Assembly (NCBI GenBank): GCA_038496675.1
Contig: CM076650.1
Location: 9,232,269-9,296,268, forward strand
Reading direction: 5' to 3'
Length of the DNA stretch: 64,000 nucleotides
Source: Rachycentron canadum
Taxonomy: Eukaryota; Chordata; Actinopteri; Carangiformes; Rachycentridae
The notes below the pieces were generated by a model. That model saw only the letters and a program-made list of their open reading frames with translations, had not been told where the DNA came from and ran no database searches. This document shows, piece after piece, positions 1 through 13,200 of the stretch. The translations under genes and the position numbers were made by a program. Numbering within the stretch: position 1 is the stretch's first letter; each line of letters starts with the position of its first letter.

Positions 1-2501
1 TTTATTATTTTATCAACTCCTGAGGAATCTGTCCCTCACACTGTCACTCACTAAGTGAGATTTCTCAATTGCTCTTGTCAGTCTGTCAAGAATATCACAG
101 AAATAACACAATATTTCTCTCAAGCTATGGTTTTAGAGTTTATGGTTGAACCAACAGAATTACAAGACAGGTCCTGTTGAGTCATTCAACGTCACTCATC
201 TTCACTACCCCACTTCCTTAAAAGGTGAAAGTTTTGAATGATGAGCTGCAACACAACCTTGTGACCATTTTAAGAAAAATGAGTTGGATCAGGATTTTTT
301 TTTGTAGCCATGTCAAAATAATTTTAACAAAATCCCTTCTCCCTTTCTCTTAGTAGACCTTATGTAGTGGCCTGGTGGTACTTGAAGATTGTGTCTTTTC
401 TGGCACCAGTGCTCTTGTGCTGTGGTGGGCTTTTAGATTTTTCGGCTCTGCTCTGCTGGGCACAGCGTGCATGTCTGTGTCTCATTAGAGAGTCTTTAAG
501 TGACACAGGCATGACCCTGAACATGAGCTGGCACAATGCGTCAGCCCCCAGCCGCTTAAGTGGCAGATCGGGAATCACTCAGCCAAGGCTCAGTCATTTA
601 ATTTAACTATTTTTGAGAGAGGACAAGCATGAGTGGCTTGCTGTGTTTTGTGTTTGTATGTTGTTTTTTTTAGGAGGCTAATCATCTGACGAAAGGTTTA
701 CATATTTGTTTCAGCTATGATAGCAAATGTTGTGACACCAGCTGATTCTCTACAATGGAAGGCAGATAGCACACATGATAACCACTAAACATAATTATAT
801 TTTAAAAGTTTTCCATTATGTCTGATCTGTTATGCCATCTTTTCACTATAACAGTTTTAGAAAGGAAATAAAAGGTGGTGAAATTGAAACACTGAGGGGG
901 AGGAAACTGATGGAGCTAGGTTTATAGACGACTGCTTTAACATTTGTAGAGGACTGGAGAATTTCATAGTAGGATGATTTCCCTCTGCCTTGGGCTTCCC
1001 ATTTAGATATTCTAAGATGACACTGGCTGCATGGTCATGAATATTTGAGAACATGCAGAGAGCAGAGAAAACGATAAGTGAGGTGTGAGAAGGAGAACGA
1101 CGGGGTAAGATATCTCTTAGGTGTAAGTGACACCCCCCACCCCCACCCCAAGCTCTAGTTATCAAAGGATGACAGGCTAGCCTTTCTTTGTCACTGATGT
1201 CTTACCTTCAACTGCACTTTGAATGGCTCCCAGGGCCAATAAATTCCCTTTCAGCTCATATTCTGATCACTGATTCAAGAAATATTCACTATGGCTGGAA
1301 AGACCTATGCTTCCCAGAGATCACTTCATTTAAAACAATTTTATCTTAGGCTCAGCCAAATCTTTGAACTTTAACAAAGATGGCTCAAAGTGTAAATAAT
1401 TCACTGTATGTGGTTGCTAAACTTTATTTCAATGAGTGATGAGAGAAAACCATCTTTGGCTGTCGTGACACAAAGCAAAGAAATCATATTTGCATTTGGA
1501 ATGCAGGCAATTAAAGAGCACAAACTTTCGGTAAGTTTGTCAGTAAGAACAATTGCTTGGCCACAATATGGCCAAGTGCAATATGTGTGTGTGTGAGTGT
1601 ATGTGTGTATTTCAGTGAAAGTGAGGTTTAAAAATGATAATTTCTACTATAATTGTGACTCATGTTATAATTGCATTACATATACAATTATACAATATGA
1701 TAATTCCTATGCTTTTTATGTATATAATTTAGCCCTAGTTTCAAAATCTAAAACTGAAATCTCTCATTTACAATATTCAGTATTCAGAACCTACAATATA
1801 ATCCCCCTCCGCAGTAATTACACCTTCAAGTCTTCTTGAAAGACTGCTAGCTTATACCTGTATTGGAGGATGGAATATGTGGTCAGATGAACCATTTAAG
1901 GCTCTTGGATAAATCCAGTAGCCAGTCATTATCTTCAAAGTTGATCAGAAATCAGAGCAAGGCTCATCTGAGAGAGGTAAGATAAATAGAGAGGCTTCAG
2001 GGAAAAGCATATGAAAGAGGCAAGAAAGATTGTTTGTGTGTGCTGAGTGCATCACATTTGCGCTCACTTACCTGTGTGAAGAGACCTGAAGACACAGCTA
2101 ATGACAGACCTGTGGTTTGTTGTCACTGCAAATCTGTCACTGAGTATTCTCATAGTATAAAGGAATAGGACAGCTGCCTCTGTAAGAGCCCTTCTCTCTA
2201 ATCACAGCCTCATTTATCCTGCCTTTGCTCTCTGCAGACTGAAATGAACATGTAATGCAGTTTTCAGTTTGCATTCCTATTACTGACCATGGTGAGGAAT
2301 TTTGATTGGTTTCTGTGATGTGCACTGTAGTGTGACAAACAAAGGACCCCATTTGAGTAAAACAGGAAAATAGAGCATGTCCGGTCATTTCCATAAAGCT
2401 GCCATAAAATGTATTCGATCAAATAAAACACAAGCAAAGGGGTTTTTTCTGTGTGACTATATTGGCCATTTCTTCCTCTGGCCCCCACAAGCAGCCTGAT
2501 G

Positions 2502-2540
2502 AACACATACACACACACCCCCACACACACACAATCACAC
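2502..2540 (+). repeat. interrupted (AC)n tract
   Basis: AC dinucleotides are broken by a short C run in the middle. The tract lies about 100 bp upstream of a purer AC run. Confidence 0.85.
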
Positions 2541-2636
2541 CATCTGCACAAAAGGGATAGAGCAAGATATCTTTGATTCGGAGGGCAATGGAGAAAGAAG
2601 TGATCAAAGTTCCATCTCAAACTGCTTCTCCTGTTT

Positions 2637-2637
<1 letters not shown>

Positions 2638-2670
<33 letters not shown>
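2638..2670 (+). repeat. (AC)n microsatellite, 33 bp
   Basis: This perfect AC run accounts for the valine/cysteine-rich reverse-strand frames across it, which are not genes. Confidence 0.95.
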
Positions 2671-2674
<4 letters not shown>

Positions 2675-3061
2675 CACAGAGAAAAATTGGATAGTGGTTG
2701 CATGAGAGGAGTCCCAAAGCATGGAAAGGATGGTAGGAGGTATTGTTGGATTTTTTTTCTCTTCATCCCCTGTTTGACTTTTCATTCCCGTTCAAATGTA
2801 ATATTCAGAATTTCCCAGGGGGGGAATGGACACTGTTCACAACGTTAAAAGTACATGCTGTTTTGTTGAAATCAAATTAGACCATTCCATGTTCAGTTTT
2901 TGTAAAAAATGGAGCTGAATTTAGATTTCCAACCTGACACTGTTATTTCTTTCAGATGCTCCGTTTTAGATTGTAATGTCTTTCAGTTTTAAATTTAAAT
3001 CATCATGTCATCAGCCAATTTATTTTGATGTCATACATCTACACAGACAATGGTTTAGATG

Positions 3062-4029
3062 GTTTTCAGATCCCTTCACATTTTGCACTTTCTTCAGTTT
3101 AGATTTAATTATAAAGGAATAAAAGGATGGCATTTGCACCTCATTCTCTCTTAATAGGTCATACTGACAAATTGAAAGTGAAATGTATTTCGAAAAATTA
3201 AAAAAAATCTCCTATTCATACTCAGAAACTTAATTCAGTACTTTGTAGACATCCCTTTGGAAACAGTTTCTGCCAAAGAAGCTGTAAGGCTACCAGCTTT
3301 GCACACCTGGGTTTGGGCAGTTTATCCCATTCTTCCTGGTATATCCTCCTAAGGCTGGATGGGAAGTATCTGAACTATCATTTTCAGGTCTTTCCACAGT
3401 ACAGGATTTAAGCCTGGGCTTTTGACTGGGCTTTTGTTGTGCTGAACATTCTCAGGTCATATGGAGCAGGTTTTCCTGAAGGACCACTTTATATTTGGCT
3501 ACATTCATCCTTCTCTCAACCCCCCCATCACCGGTGTGCATTAGATATAGTGCTTGAAGTTCTACCCGAAGAGTTCAATTTTTGCCACATCAGACCAGAG
3601 AATCTTTCCCCTTGTGCTCTCAGTCCTTTTAACTGCTGTTTGGCAAACTCGAAGCAGGTTATAATATGTCTTCTACTCAAAGTGATTTCCCTCACCCCCA
3701 CTCTACCATAAAAACCAGAATGATGGAGGGTTGCCAAGATTACCGTCCTCACAGCAGGTGCTCCCGTCTCTTCAGAGGATTTCTGAAACTGTTAGAGTCA
3801 CTGTTGGGTTCTCAGTCACCTCCCTGCCCCATTTCCCCTGGTTTTTCAGGAGTGTCACAGCAAAGGGTCTGACTTCTTAAAATCTTTTGTATTTTTTTCA
3901 AATATTTGTAAAGACATTTTTTTTAACAATTATTGAGTGTAGATTGATGGGGCGGAGATGCCATTTATATCCACTGATAATTAACGTTAAAACGTTGTGA
4001 AAAAAGTTAAGTGGTCAGAAGCCACTGTA
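3062..4029 (-). mobile_element. degraded Tc1/mariner DNA transposon, internally deleted
   Basis: The + strand carries the reverse of a fish Tc1 transposase: the C-terminal end around 3238-3450 (CAGTACTTTG, GGCAGTTTATCCCATTCTTC), the middle around 3585-3680 (CATCAGACCAGAGAATCT, GGCAAACTCGAAGC) and a more N-terminal part around 3700-3830 (GGTTCTCAGTCACCTCC). Flanking segments near 3065-3190 and 3850-4028 resemble the terminal regions of the same family. The length is about 0.97 kb against about 1.6 kb for an intact element. Much of the central catalytic coding sequence and most of the N-terminal DNA-binding part are missing, and the remainder is full of small indels, so no functional transposase can be made. 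Boundaries are approximate. Confidence 0.85.
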
Positions 4030-5368
4030 AATGTGAAAGTCATCAAAATAATTTGCATTGTCTAAGTTGCCTTGAATGTATCTATTTTCTGTTTCTGTTA
4101 ATACAATAGTGACTTGGGGGCAGAAACCAGGAAAATGATGGCCTCACTCCAGTTGTTTGTACTCTGGAAACAACACAGGATGCATTTGATGTACATCTGT
4201 ATTACCACTGCTTTTACTTATTGTAAGGATAAATGAATCTGTATAAATATAAATCTATAGTCCCACCCAGCCAAGTTCTGTTTTAGCTGTTTAGCTGTTG
4301 TTCCATCTGCTCTGCTAACACAGCGAACAACTTTATATTAACTAGCAACATTTTAAATATCTTGCCCTTCAAAGACTAGCAACCCAATTTTAAACATATA
4401 TTTTACCACAGATGGTGTGTGCAAAATTTCTATACGAGTCACAATAGTGTGTTATTTTGAATTTAAAATGTCACATACAAAAAACTAGCTCAAGTTTAAT
4501 ATTTCTGAGATATACTTCTTTGCTACTTGCACTTCTAAGTTTGATAAACTGTAAATGGATGCTTTGTTACCAGCATAGGACACAACATAAATGACATCAA
4601 AAGCTGTTTTGTCGGCTCCATGTGTGTCTAATTTAAATATTGACTTGGAAAACATTGTTAGACAGACAGGACTCTACCCAACATTTCTTATCACCGGTTG
4701 TAGTCTGCCAAGTTTAGAAATGAGTTTGCATGAGAAATGTGTAGAGTAGAGGATTTACTAATGTGCTTCACTTAGATATTTCTAACATTTGAGCTGTGTT
4801 TTGAATTGTGAAGTTAATTGAATTTGGATTGATTGATTATTCGGGAATGTGAGGCCTTGGGGGGAGACATATTTAATATTTGCATGAAAAAGAAAAACAA
4901 AAGTTCACATGTGTATAAAAAAACAAATATTCAAATCTTGGACAGTTGACAATACTTGGTTGACAGTTGTGCCAGCTCTCAGTCACTCAGTACTATACAT
5001 AATGTTGTATTGTTGTGATTGTTGCAGATTCTCTTATTTTGCTGTCTACCTGATTTGAGGAGTGTTTGACTGGCAGATATTAGCCACATCTCAGGAGGCA
5101 GTTTGAGCAGCCACTGCTCCATGGTGAATTGTTGCTCCAATTATGAACTGCTGAAGTATGGAGAATCCCAGCCTCAGTTAATCCTGCCCTGTCAATAATC
5201 ATGATGTGTAAAAAGAGGTGACTTGACATATTTTTGGCATAGCCAGTTGCTTTTAGCTGGATGAGTGTCAATGTGGTGGGAATTTTCTGTAAGTGCACAG
5301 AAATAGAGAGGGGGAGAGAAATGGAAGCAGACAGGGAGACAGAGCAGACAGTGAGAGAGCTGGAGGGG

Positions 5369-5394
5369 ACACACACACACACACACACACACAC
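5369..5394 (+). repeat. (AC)n microsatellite, 26 bp
   Basis: This is a perfect AC run preceded by a GA-rich patch from 5305. Confidence 0.93.
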
Positions 5395-5809
5395 TTTTAC
5401 AAGAACCAATCTCAGAGATATCCAAGAAAGGTCTTGGTAGTGATTGGGTGGACAGCTGAGCAGTGATAACCTATGAGAGTAACAGTCCTCAGATAAGGAC
5501 TGTCTCTTGTCTGATGGCCACTTTGCTTCCCTCACCATCATTGTGGCAATGTCAGCCAATGTCACAAGTGCTGAAAAGTACCGCTGTTCAAGTCAGCAAT
5601 ACTTAAATTACTCAAAATAGTGACCCCCTCTCCCTTTCTCGCTTGCTCACTTGCTGGCAGTCTTGCCAAGCAGAAAATTGAAGATAGTTTAATAGGACTC
5701 ATACTTTGGCTATGGGCAGTATAAAACTGTTTTGCTCTTTTAAGTGTTAGGTCTACTGCTTTAATGGATGCTTGTCACGCCAATTGAGGCATACTTCCTT
5801 GTCCAATTA

Positions 5810-5829
5810 GTGTTGTGTCAACACAACAC
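5810..5829. repeat. 9 bp inverted repeat with 2 nt spacer
   Basis: GTGTTGTGT and ACACAACAC flank the dinucleotide CA. Confidence 0.9.
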
Positions 5830-8800
5830 ATTAAAATGTCAGAGATAACAGCATGCCCCACCTTATTAGATTAGGTCTGTTTTTTCCTCCCTCTCTCTGA
5901 TGTATCATATCTGGAGCCTTATCGAGGATAATCTTGTTGTCTTTCGTCAATATCATTCTAATCCTGGTAACATTAATGTTCAACAAACGACTTCCATCGT
6001 AATTTTTTTATTTTTCATTTTATAAAAAATTAAAAATGCATTGTTTGTTTTAAATGTTATTCATTCAGGTTTGTCAATGAAAGTAGCTCTTTTTATTCAG
6101 AATTGTTGTTTATAGTGAAACACTTCCACACCTAGAAGCTGCCCAGTGCAACCATTAGAAATGGACTGCACCTATATCGTGCTTTCCCACCTTAATGCTA
6201 TAATACGTATCCTCTAGACATCATGCTAATTCGCTATCTCAGCTAAAGTGAATTTGAAAGTAATCGGGAGCTTGCGAGCCTGTGACTCATCTGTAGTGAC
6301 ACCTGATAGCAGCTTATTCCAGAAGTCTCGGTGCAAGAGGAGCAGAGCACGAGAAACACGTTCACATATTGACGTACAATCATCAGCTCTCACCCTTGAC
6401 TTTGGCTTCTCTGACTGGTTAGAAGGGCAAGACTCTCTGAAACCTTAAAGGGGAATGTGTCTGTACTGATGCAAGACTAATCAATGAGTCTGGGTCACAG
6501 ACAGCACCAACAGTCTTTGGCAGCACCTTTATACATATTACATGGTTTGTTTTGGAGCGTATTTAAACTACGAAGTATTATGAGAAAAAGGTTACACATT
6601 GTAGCTTTAATGGACAAATCACTTTCTAATCATCATCATCATCATGTCATTCACCCAACACAATCATGCTCAGGACCAACTCGTGTTTACTGTCTTAATC
6701 AAGGCGCTTTTCTGTTGGGTTCAGGGATCAAACCTGTGACCATTCTTAAGACGTACGATATAAGGAAAAACATTATAAGGCATACCAGGCTGAGGCATGT
6801 AGTGGCTACACAGTTAATGAGAAGTAAATAGAGTCACAGATGGTTAGTTTCTGTATCAAAGTGTGAGGTTCACCAAAGTGTACGTAATATTAAAGTGTAC
6901 CTGGGCTGTGGGCAAGATGGTGGAGATCTCTGATCTGCAAGTTAGTCAGAAAGAAAACAACTATGAAAAGTTAGGGGTAATGTGACTTTTGCCTGTCACC
7001 ACAGAGATGAGTAAGGTCTGTGGTTGGTGACAGCCCGTTGCATTTGTCAACCACAGCAAATGCAAGGGAGCCACACAGATCAGAACAACTTTGAGAACTT
7101 CAGGGGTGGCTACAGGCATCACTTATGAGTATGTATGAGAAATTCTTGGCTTTCAGCACACAGCTATGATGTGTACTAATGCCCTCACTTTCACCAGGGA
7201 AAAGTGCTGTAGTTTCAGCAATTATAATATGATATACTGTACAAAGAAGTTCCCACTTTCGCCTCTATTACATTCTGCCCATTCCGACTGGCCATAAATT
7301 ATGCTCATTTATGTGAATTTAATTTCATATTCCACCCAGGCAGGCAACAAAAAAATTCATTTGATGGATTGCACAATTATGCTTCTGTGGACTTCCACTT
7401 GCCTCTCCAAACCCAGGAAGTTCCTCTTTTTTATCTGCCCCATCAGGCATTGCAGAGTGTTGTCAGAATTCCTCTTTCATGAATTCGCCATAATTTCAAC
7501 TTGTTTTTCCAACTTCAAATTTCAGTGCGCTAACAGCCCTGCTAATTATTCACTTGATTATTGAGTCTTAGATTTTGTTTGTAATACTGCTCCCATTACT
7601 TTTGCCACTGGCCAAGAAAAGAGAGAACACCCTGTCCTGCCTCTTATAACTAGTGAAATTTTCATTCTGGCAGAAATAAAACACCATTGGATGGGAATCT
7701 TGCTTTCAATTCTTGAGCTACATTAAAGGAATTGAAACGTGCTTATCAGTAGAGGGCACAATGTGGAGAATGTGTAGCAGTAATGTCTGTCTTGTTTGTA
7801 GACACAGTCTGCAAATCAAGCACATCATTAAAGAGTCTTTGCCAGCTTTTAATATTATGGATGCAGAATATATACTTTATGGCAAGCCTCCAGAACCTGA
7901 ATGGGATTTGCCTTTCATGAGACAGATACATTTGACATAGTAATAAATAAAAGTACTTTTCACAATGAGCTATACAGATAGTGTGAGATTGTCCTGTGTG
8001 CTTTGGAAGCAATGCTCTTTCTGCCATGTCTTATTAAAAAAGAAAATCCTGTTAACTTTAGCACACTTGTAAAAGTGCTGGAGCCAGACATATGACAATT
8101 GAGGGGGAATAAATAGTCCCTGACCCCAGAGAATAGGACGTTTAAACACTTTAAAGGATCTTTTATTGACAACTGAGCACTCACTCTGCCATGTCAGGTT
8201 AACACTACATATGTCTCACATGGCATGTGAAAAGCCCCATGGACAGGCTGTTAGCAGTGCAACATGTCACACTGGACTGATGTGTTAGAAAACATTTCAA
8301 GCTCCAAAGCCTGAGCTTCTGAAGTGTCTTCTCCCTCTAATAATATCATTTTCATTGGCTGACAATACTTCAAAATCCTGTTTACTGTACTTAGGAAGGC
8401 ACCAGATAATTGCTTTGTTTTCCCACTTTGTTCACCCCACTGTGTTGACATGCGCTTCAATAAAGTGACTCATGGTGCCAATGAATATTTACAATTGTTG
8501 GAAATTAAGTACACTCTAGGTTTTGTTGTGTGGTGTATGCATTCAGTCGTGAAAATACTTGTTGGAATAGTGCATGCTCATTAAGAGCAACCATCCAAGT
8601 CTAAGCAGAGACGCTAATTACTTATAAAACCTGCTGAGCAGATGTCTGGCTCTGTTGCCACGAGGAGACGCCCTTTCTTTCCAGGGTGAAGCCACAAGTT
8701 AACACAAGTGATGGTCTATTTATATATAAGTATTACAAGGAAGCCTTTCTGGGGACAGTGAGCTCAGTGTGAGTTTATTCTCATTAGTACTCTGATAAGG

Positions 8801-10249
8801 AAACTTATTGCTTCCGTGCCAAGAAAATAAATATGAATCAGTTATAACACGAAAAGTTTATTGTTAAAAAACAAAATGTGTTATTATAATAGATTTTTAT
8901 GTTATACAAACATATCACGTTATGTAAACTTTTCATGATAAAAGTATAATATTTATATTGTCATCATGTTCATTTGTAAAGTTGTTCCAGATTAAAACTT
9001 CAAACTTGTGCATGTGCTGAGAGTGCTTGAGGAATATGGCTTATTTACAGGATCAAGTTCTACTTCCTTGGGTTAATTCATGGAGAGATTCTGCTGTTAC
9101 ACTTCGTTCCTACTGTACTAAGGTAGACAACAAGGTACAGCCTAGTTTTCATCAAAATGAGCTGCCCTGCTTGCTGGAGAAATAACACTGGTCAAGTTGC
9201 ACAGGGCCTGTCAAAAGCAACACCAGAAACAGATACTACAACACATTACATGAATATATATTGTTATAACATGAATAAACATCTTGTAATAACAATAACA
9301 ATAACAAAAGACATTGCATTTACGGATAGTTTAGCTAAATATTGGCAGATAATGGGTGCCAAATATGCATGTGCAAATTTTACACATAACACACTGGGTT
9401 TAAGGTGGGATGAATATTTGGAGGTTGCCTGTGATGGATCATGTTTTATGTCCTAGAGTTTTTGTCTTGTGTTCTACTCTGAGATGTCCTACACACTACA
9501 ATGGTATCCAGCTACTCATTTAAGTCTTGACAAGCAGGTGAGTGTGTGTAATTCCCCAAGTATCAAACCACTCTTTATAATAGGGGGCATATATATTTGT
9601 ATCAAATTTATATATATTGAAAGCAAATATTAAATTTCAGTAGGTTAAATTGACATTTGCTTTTAAAATACACAACTTAAAAAATATAATAAGCAGATCA
9701 AATAAATGAGAAGGAAACTCCTTGTACTCGGCTTTCCCCAAGGCCTTCAGACAGAAAAGGTTATGTACATATGCAACATACCATCTAGGCTATAGCCCAC
9801 GCAATCTGTTACTGTGCATGCAACTCACAGTGTGTTCTGTCTGACTGCAGCTGACATACATATAAATGGAGTTCGGCAAATTGCCTTATCAAGCACCAGG
9901 TGACCACTTGATGCTGATGTGCACCTTTCCAGAAAACCTCCTCTTTGCTGTAACCTTTCCCAAACCCTTCCCTGTATCATGCTACTCCAATCTCCTCAAG
10001 GTGGGATTTGTCTGGATCAATTTCATAATGCATTATTCATTTGAGAATTTAATCAAATATCTCCTCCACCAATCAGCCCAACCCATACCTCCCCTAACCC
10101 TCCCTTGCCTCTCTCCCCATCATATTGGTGATTGTTAGTGTCACCTGCAATAGCAGATTATCACACAAATGAATTACTGGGTCACAGGTGAATTAGACGC
10201 TTGGCTGACTCTAATCTTTTTTTCTCTGGGAAAAGTAGCTTAGTGTAAG

Positions 10250-10286
10250 TTTTTTTTTTTTCCTCTTTTTTTTTTTTTTTTTTTTT
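10250..10286 (+). repeat. poly-T tract
   Basis: The tract is about 37 bp, nearly all T, with a single CCTC interruption. Confidence 0.93.
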
Positions 10287-13200
10287 GATAGTGAGAAGAG
10301 AGGGTGAGAGGGGAAGGGAGAAAAAGTGCTTCAGAAAATCCCCTTTCTGCCTGGCTTCCCGCGGGTTTCTGCAGTGTAATGGTTTCCTTTGAGAGAGACA
10401 CTGGTGGAAAGTGCTGATGCTTGTTCGCTGTGTGTGCGTGCAGACAGATATTTTCCATGGCAAATGGAGCTACTGATGAGCTTGCCAGCCAGACCAGGGT
10501 CTTGTACCGCGTGTGACTTTTTGTTTGTCACATGCACGTGCCAGCCTCCGGGGAAGTGGGTTTTTGTAATTGTGTGTGTATTTAGTTGTCAGCGTGCTGT
10601 ATGGTCACACAGAGTGGATGCAATTAAAACGCTGCAGTTGGTCAATTGAGATAGATGGAATACAGCATTTTATGACAGGAATTCATAACGTCTCTGTCCG
10701 AGCATCACTGTGCAGAAGCATTAAAGGATACTACCACATGCACAGCAGTCTGCCATCTAAGTTAGTTGATGGAGACACGTTGTTACTCTCCTCCTCCCCT
10801 CACTCGGGAGGACTGAAAAGCAAATGAGTGTGGGGCAGAAAGGTTCTTGTTGCTGCTTTGTTGTTCTGTTCTGTTAGCACAGATGGAATTATATGATAAT
10901 CAGAAATCAGCCAACATTGTTTCCCCTCTACACACCCAAGGAGGGTGGGAAGCCATTAACCATCTCAAAGAGGCATTTCTTTCCCCTCCCCAGGAAATAC
11001 AAATTTAGTTATTTTGATCCCATATTTTTTTTTCTTTTTTTGAAGAATCTTATGTGCTATTCATGAGTGTACACAATAAAAAAAACATAAAAAAAACACA
11101 GTTTCTAAATCTATTCATCTTCTATCTCACAATCACCAAGGACAAATTCTGTGTTCACATAAGCAGTATATTTAGTTCAAAAGGCTCTTTTGCTGGTGCT
11201 GTTCCACCTCAACTGGCAAATATGTCATTTAGGCAACTAATATGACTGTGGTGTGCTAAGGAACAAAATTAGTCAAGGTAGTGTGAGACATGGGAAATTG
11301 AACTTTCTATATGGAATTACTTTTATGTTGTCCCACGGGAACAGGAAGGGGCAGGAGAGCTTGTTCTGAAACTCCTACACATTTAGAGCGAGGATACTGC
11401 CAAAGCTCTTAAGATACAGTTTGCAGCTCACCTCTCGCACCAGGAGTGACACACACACTAACACACACACACAAGCTCACACTTGACTCTGGATAGTGCA
11501 GTTTTTAGGTCATTATCTTACTGATGACAAAGACAGCCAAAAGTAGCATGTGTCTTTCACACATTTTAAAACATAAGACACAGGAAACGTGCGTAATCAC
11601 ACATAAATTAAGCTGGAGAATAGAATGAAAACACTACCAGTCTATTAGAGAAATATTGCCAGAAGAACGTCCATCCACACAACGCTTTTAACCCCCATCT
11701 GCTTCAACTCAAAATGAATTGCAGTGAAATGTGCACAATGATCTCTGGATCTCACACTGGTAAATGCTCCAAGGTACATTGTGTGTATCTTGGCCTTGGG
11801 GCAGAGTTCGTTTCGTTCCTTCATGTATGTTCAGCCTCAAATTCAACTGTACAGTGAAGTCATTGAGGAGCAGCCTCTCTACATCTTACGGGGCATCAAT
11901 CCCTGTCTGTCTGCCTGTCTAGGCTGTTAACCACCTCTGGGCTGCACCATTGATCTCCGTAATTGTCTCCAACTCTTCAAAGGGAGCTGAGAGTTGGTTT
12001 GATCCGAGCTGTTTACTTTCACAGCCCCTATAGCCCTGCTCTCTGAAGAAGAGAGCTATCAACCACTTCAGGCATGAGCTAGCATATTACAGTACTATTA
12101 CTGCGTGTGCGTGTGTGCGTGTGTGTGTGAGAGTGTGAGAGAGAGAGGATGAGCAAGAAAAAGGAAGTAGAGAGAGCAACCCAGCATCGCCTTCAGCCTT
12201 ATGGGCCTGGGGGTGAGCTGGCAGCTCCTTGCTGTGACATAAAGGCAGGGAATTGTAACCTGCACATTGCCTGTTATCTATCCATGACTATGTAAGGAAA
12301 TTACTACACAATTGTGACCCTCTGCACAAAATTACAGGCTTCATTCAGCAATTGTTAGTGTGAAAAATGTTTTTTCTTGATGCCAGAGACGAAAAACTTG
12401 ATAGCAATGGCATGGCTTGGATAAAAGAGATGATATGACAAACAGGATGTAGAGCTTAGCAGCATGTTTTGTGGGTGATAGAATGATAAAAGTACATCCT
12501 TTCTCCACTCTGCACACAACTTTCCACTGCTGCATTTGTGGGTCTCGACCATAGAGTCTGAGAAAGGGAAGCTGGTAACCACAACCTCCATCAGGTCTAG
12601 CTGATAGCAGCTCTCAGAAAGTAGCTAATAATAAACACTAGCATATTATAAGTGTGTGGATTAGCCTCATCTGCTAACAGAGATGAAAAAAAATGCTATA
12701 ATAAAATGCTGCTCTATCAAAACATCTTCATGTTTGCTGTGCTGTAATTTAAATACAGTACTTGAGCCAGTAGAGGGGATTTGAATAGGGTTTTTGGACC
12801 TGCTACCAAGTCATGTTTACAGACTGTGAGTGAAGGGAGCCTTGATTTTTATCACCTAGTCTGCAGTGGGGTTAGCTATTAAACTTTATGGACCAAAGCT
12901 GAGTGTGTGGGGGAAAGGCACTGGTAGTGTGCTTCCAGTGAACCAAGGGCAAGCTGCATTTGTCATAACTTCAGTTTCCTTTTCTTCTACTTCAAGGCAT
13001 CCGACCTGTGAGACAGACAGACGTGGACATGCGGATCTGATTCTCCATTTAATCTTACTCAAGTACAATCTTGTCGCCCTTTGGAGCCCCGTGTAGCACA
13101 TGGATGCTTCCGTCAGAAAACAGTACTTGTCAGATAGTTGGCCAGGCACCAAAAAGACATAGCCAAAAACATGATTAAGGAAGCAAGAGCATGTAAAGAG

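Noticed and set aside
1131..1153. C-rich run as a G-quadruplex candidate
   Set aside because: Only three clean G runs on the minus strand.
2264..2785. 173-residue open frame on the minus strand, among the longest ORFs
   Set aside because: Much of it is translation of AC repeats into VCVCVC runs, with no domain or splice support.
3439..3872. Two plus-strand open frames
   Set aside because: They are the wrong strand of a decayed Tc1 transposase.
5080..5565. 161-residue open frame on the minus strand
   Set aside because: It runs through an AC microsatellite and low-complexity sequence, shows no family similarity and is not supported by exon structure.
6540..6620. Possible MITE end (GTTACACATTGTAGCTTTAA)
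   Set aside because: It resembles a common teleost repeat terminus but no partner terminus was found nearby.
6716..6745. Reverse-strand tRNA-like box (GGTTTGATCCCTGAACCC)
   Set aside because: It is isolated and imperfect, with no tail, so a SINE cannot be supported.
7150..7200. GCTATGATGTG, considered as the VYDVKD strand preceding exon A
   Set aside because: The following codons (Cys-Thr-Asn-Ala) do not match INPP4B and no proper exon boundaries are present.
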